A model generated the notes under the pieces. That model did no database searches. It was not told where the DNA came from and saw only the letters and a list, made by a program, of their open reading frames with translations. From positions 372,001 to 436,000 of the forward strand of contig NW_023501040.1 in the NCBI RefSeq assembly GCF_014066305.1: a stretch of 64,000 bases of DNA, given 5' to 3'. Of this stretch, positions 60,074 to 64,000 are shown piece by piece. This DNA is from Letharia columbiana. Its lineage: Eukaryota; Ascomycota; Lecanoromycetes; Lecanorales; Parmeliaceae. The stretch's first letter is position 1, and each line of letters begins with the position of its first letter. The position numbers and the translations under genes are program-made.

Positions 60074-60781
60074 ATGGGTAAAGTCCACGTAAGCCTACAA
60101 ACCATTCTGACCCGACTGAGTAGCTACTGATTCTCACTTCTCTTCAGGGGTCGCTTGCTCGTGCAGGCAAAGTTAAGTAAGTATGATGAACAAGAGTACT
60201 CAAGACGTCCTCGTTAAGAATAAACTAGATCGCAGACTCCAAAGGTACCATACCGATCCATCCACAGCACCTCCGCTTCTCTTTCGAAGGCACTACATCT
60301 TCAAAAATGACGCATCACCCACTCCTAGCTCTCTGATGGGATGTCCCAATTTCGTACACGCACACACGCATGTGAGGGGTTGTGAGACGAGTGCTGATGA
60401 ATCTGGCAACGGCAGGTCGAGCCTCAGGAGAAGAAGAAGACGCACGTCTCTCCCTTACTCTCTTCCTATCCCGATAATCTAATTCTGTCACAGACCGAAG
60501 GGCCGCGCGAAGAAGAGGTAAAAAAATGGGTCAGCAGGAACAATAGAGAATTTGAAGAGCTAAAAGATTGGCTAGAATCACCTACACTAGACGATTCGTG
60601 AATGTTACTATGACCGGTGGGAAGAGGAAGGTGCGTCAAACGAGCCGTTCCCCCTTATGGTCCATCGAAATAGTGGCTGCGTGGTGGCAGATATTCGACT
60701 AGGAAGATAGACTATTGCGTGCGAAGAAAGGAAGTTCGCTGACATGCTCGGTCGCAGATGAACCCGAACCCTACCGCTTAG
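60074..60781 (+). CDS. rps30: 40S ribosomal protein eS30
   Basis: eS30 is a 62-residue basic protein of the small ribosomal subunit near the decoding centre. It is encoded by seven exons: 60074-60088, 60148-60176, 60229-60244, 60416-60441, 60494-60517, 60576-60630, 60758-60781. Joined, they read MGKVHGSLARAGKVKSQTPK, then VEPQEKKKTPKGRAKKR, then ITYTRRFVNVTMTGGKRK, then MNPNPTA. All phases agree and no ubiquitin-like leader is present. Exons are 15-55 nt, so ORF-based gene finding misses it. The fourth intron (60442-60493) begins GCACGT and ends CACAG; it is a GC-AG intron forced by the frame at KKKTPKGR. Confidence 0.93.
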
Positions 60782-61777
60782 ATGATGGCGGGACAGTGCG
60801 GTGGAAGTGCTGGGAGGGTGATGGAGTGTATGCGAGCTTGAGGCAGAGGGAAAGGGGTGTTGCATTTTGCACGGAGGTTGTGTTCACTCATTGCATAGTG
60901 ACAATGCATGTACAGGTTTTCACAAGTTTCTCGGTAACTGCACGCAAATGGTGATTGAGAAAGATCGCCGATTTTATAATGCCCAAGCCATCCTCTGGTA
61001 GTTTCATCCTCCCCGATTCCACCTGCCAGGATGCCCGAGACCCCAAGTATCATACCAGAAGCGAAAGACCGCTCAACGGCCCATAGCAATGACAACAAAA
61101 AAACACGGAGAATCATTCACTATGCCTATCAATACAGATCAACCAATACCTCAAACAAAATGGTTTCATGATGAAGTGATACCAGAGCTTTGTGCCCCTA
61201 GCTGCTGCCGCAGCGATGCTCATCTACGTTTTGAGGTAAAAGTGAGGAGCCTGCTGTCTGGCATTGTTTGGCCAAGCAACTACCACTGACAAGTCTACTC
61301 GGCGGCAGAGCTTCGCAAGGTCCCGAGCGATTATCGTGATTGGTCTTGGAAAGTGTGAAAGCGTGCGCATGCCTGTACTCGGAGCGTCGGTCGCACATCG
61401 ATAGATTCTGCTTGCTTCTCCACCCCTCACCGCTCAATCAGGTCTTCGAAACGAAAGGGGCAGTCCTTCATTTCAACTCTGTTGTAATTAGTCAAGAATC
61501 ATGGTTGCGCTTAGTAGACTATGGCCAGCACCGTCATGCGCATAACCTTAGTCGAAACGGATCTGAACCGGAACTAGAACCACATCTGCGACATCAACAT
61601 CCAGCCAGCTGCTATCGATAGCTTGTATCGAAGAATCCACGATGAAACCTTTGGAGCTTCACCACCAAAGTCTGTCCGAAGACCTGCTTACGAAACGACG
61701 CATAGCAACCCAAAAGCGATGATTCACTTCTGCAAGGTTGTACAGACATTTCGCGATACACACTTTCGTCCATGCGC
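60782..61777. other. Convergent intergenic region
   Basis: This holds the 3' side of eS30 and of the Zn2Cys6 gene. Short frames such as 61089-61289 lack recognisable features. Nothing else is seen. Confidence 0.5.
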
Positions 61778-63274
61778 TCACTGGAGGTCCGCATCTGCGT
61801 AGATGATTGCAGGCTCGCCACCATAAAGAGGTCCGAAGTCCTCTTCCTGGACCTTCGCCAATATTGTCGGCTCTGACCACTGATCTGGTCCCTTGGTCAC
61901 AAGCGAGCTGTTGGGGAGAGAGCCCCATGTGGTTGGAGCTACCCAGTGTTGTGGGGGTGAACTCGAGATCGGAACCGATAATGGCGTCATATGTGCCTCG
62001 GAAATCGATGTATTGGAAGAGTTGTTGCTCGTTTGCAATGACGGTGGATGCATATCTGATGCCCTTCTTCTGTAATCCATAGAAGCGGACTGAGGATGGT
62101 AATGGTTTTGGTTGTGGTTGTGGCCATTCAGGGAAAAGTCTTCCACAAGACCAAACGACATTGATCGCTGTGCCGAAGACCATCCAAAGTCGCTCCTCGA
62201 TGGTGCAAACGATGTAAAGCTACTCCTAGCATCCGGGGGGCTGTGGATCGAACCAGTAGGCCCCGGCAGATGAGGCGAAAATCCCGGAGTCATTGGAGAG
62301 CCTGAGTGCCTTCCCCAGTAGGCATGCGTAGAATCACCGGGCGATGAATGACCCGCTGACGTCGGGCCATGGTCCAGAAAAGGCGAATCCCATGAAGGTC
62401 GATTCTGCAGTGGAACCTCAAAGGCGTTGGTGATTATCGGGCCTGCAGAGAAGAGTCAGCTGTGAGCGCTAGACGGGGTTTGGAGACGAATCACAACTCA
62501 CCTCTCGTCAGCGGAGAAATTAGTCCGCTGATAGACCCTCTTGATGTGGTAAATGGAGCTGAGAGAGACGGCTGTGAAAAAGCATTGAATTCTTCGGTGC
62601 AATCCAATGAATATGGAAGATGATCTCCAGCTAAGGCAGGTGAAGAATCCGATGAACTCGACGCCATCGTGCCGGCTCTCGAGGAGGTACGAGGTCGTCT
62701 CTCGAGCTGCGGTTGCTGGTCTACAGGGAAGAAGTTACAGTCTTTCTTCAGTCGTATGCAGTTGGCACATCTGTTCTGTGGGTCGTCCGGAGCGAGCAAG
62801 CATCTTATCTTGCGCCGTCTGCAGTGTCCTGCGAATGAAACTCAGTGACACTTCTGACATGCCCATAAAAGAATACATACCGCAAGCCACAGAGGTGCGA
62901 TGGTAGCCCAACTTATTTCTTCTTTTCTCTGCCAACGTCATGCTCGGATCGCCATTTGGAAAACCACGAACGTTGGGTGTTGATGCAGAGCGCTTGAGTG
63001 ATGCCGAGTGTTTCCTCCGTCGTCGCTGCGAGAGCATAACGGCGGTGTTGAGGGGCATCATGGTTGGTGGCGATATGGAGATGGGATTCCCGTGGCCAAA
63101 CGATGTTGATAAAGGGTCCAGCGGCGGTTGCACCTCGGGCTCCTGTACTGCTTCTTCCGGGTCTGACGCCATGACCATGTCCTTTATATTTCTTCCTTCT
63201 TGGGTAGCGAGGTCTGAGGTGGGTAGGTGAGACTGGTGTCTGGGTTTCACCCTCGAAGAGTTCCCCGCAGCCAT
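61778..63274 (-). CDS. Zn(II)2Cys6 transcription factor
   Basis: This is a fungal binuclear-cluster regulator; its target pathway is unknown. Three exons (62881-63274, 62502-62828, 61778-62442) give 461 residues. An N-terminal disordered part with basic segments (LSQRRRRKHSASLKRSAS; LAEKRRNKLGYHRTSVAC) precedes the zinc cluster, which is split by intron 1. The cluster reads CGHCRRRKIRC, then RCANCIRLKKDC, in C-x2-C-x6-C-x11-C-x2-C-x6-C spacing at about residues 131-161. The rest is S/P/N/H-rich with no fungal-specific regulatory middle domain visible (SFSLNGHNHNQNHYHPQSA-like text around residue 340). Introns are GT-AG and phases agree. Confidence 0.9.
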
Positions 63275-64000
63275 ATGAAAATAGAATAATCTGTCGACAT
63301 GCGGCTTGAGATCATCTGCTGCAAGTCGAGTTTCAAGGGAGGCGGACTACCCCAAAGCTCGGATATCTCTTTCTGATTGGGCTGGGTCTAACCAGGATTG
63401 CGGGAAAAGGGAGAAACAAAACCAAACAATGCAATGTAGCAAGTTGAAGTAGTTTCGACAAAAGGAATTTTTTTATTTGGAAAACCCCAAGACAATAGTG
63501 AGGCGACGCAACGACTATATTGAAGATTGAAAGCTGCTGTGGTTCACAATGGACGGTCTTACTCGGTGACCCGCGCTAGTGGACGTAGGGTAGTGGCGGC
63601 GAACAGGAGTACAAATAATAGGGCCGCAGTTGTCCAGGCCTCTTCTGGATTGGCGTTCAGAGCAGTGTGCAGGAAATGAGAGGAAGGAATCTCCCGACTG
63701 GACCAAGTAGCGCTGCGGTTGGGCCAAGAAGTCCAAGGCCTAGCAAAGTAGAGTAGTAGTAGAGGAGGATAAGAGATGGGGGGGGGCCGAGGGGTGGGGA
63801 GGTGAAGATCCATCAATGCAGTCTTGACTTTAGTGCGGGTTCAGGGTGGCCATGTGCTTCGCAGGCATATTCCATGACTCGAAACGAAAGGAAGTTGTAA
63901 ATTGAGTCGTTGAGTCGTAGAGGATTTTGCAGGGTTCCCATGATAGTGAATGTACATCAATTGTTTGGCGAAGCAGGGGAAAAGTGTAGCTGGAATCGTG
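63275..64000. other. Right-end region upstream of the Zn2Cys6 gene
   Basis: This contains that gene's promoter and one possible small minus-strand gene (63559-63816). No repeat is seen apart from a G run at about 63779-63786. Confidence 0.45.
63559..63816 (-). CDS. Small hypothetical single-pass membrane protein
   Basis: An 85-codon frame begins MMDLHLPTPRPPPISYPPLL. It contains HFLHTALNANPEEAWTTAAL followed by a hydrophobic stretch (LFVLLFAATTLRPL), suggesting one membrane helix near the C-terminus. It is not antisense to another gene and its composition is protein-like. I do not recognise a family, and coding status is unproven. Confidence 0.4.
   Translation of the reverse strand: MMDLHLPTPRPPPISYPPLLLLYFARPWTSWPNRSATWSSREIPSSHFLHTALNANPEEAWTTAALLFVLLFAATTLRPLARVTE

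Overview
The window is nuclear DNA of a filamentous ascomycete (Pezizomycotina; gene content suggests Leotiomycetes/Helotiales, but that placement is inference). The basis is 45-65 bp introns with fungal branch sites, AT-rich decayed DNA at the left edge that looks like repeat-induced point mutation (RIP), and fungus-specific genes: areA with its conserved C-terminus, nimA, DASH subunit Hsk3, CRY-DASH, Cbp4 and a prenylated Chs4-type protein.

Layout. 1-965 is an AT-rich, gene-free block with a sharp edge. 2001-13205 carries metabolic, mitochondrial and cell-wall genes: peroxisomal malate synthase, CBP4, a Sel1-repeat chitin synthase activator, a DODA-type extradiol dioxygenase, and a divergent pair of nuclear genes for mitochondrial proteins (complex I NDUFA2 and pyruvate carrier MPC2). 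14147-18093 holds NUP53 and CRY-DASH on the minus strand, separated by a 332 bp inverted-repeat (MITE-like) element. 19078-28721 is mostly broken: a decayed GIY-YIG-like gene, intact EGD1 (NAC beta), and a complete but dead nitrate reductase gene. 31497-34422 is an intact areA/NIT2 GATA regulator, 2.8 kb downstream of that dead gene. 35421-50188 holds HSK3, a ketopantoate-reductase-like protein with a long disordered tail, nimA, a two-BTB ankyrin protein and a TRP/Flc-like membrane protein. 50189-54345 is gene-poor and rich in microsatellites. The right end has a C2H2 regulator, a BLOC1S2-like coiled-coil protein, ribosomal protein eS30 in seven tiny exons, and a Zn2Cys6 regulator.

The genes do not form one pathway. 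The clearest functional link is nitrogen: areA is intact while this copy of its classic target, nitrate reductase, is lost. Recurring features are three GC-AG introns whose phases admit no GT alternative, and single-base frame breaks inside otherwise well-conserved genes (nimA, the Flc-like gene, possibly the dioxygenase leader). The frame breaks are either assembly indels or real lesions. I found no prokaryote-like operon, CRISPR array or viral gene, and nothing I would call a new multi-gene system.
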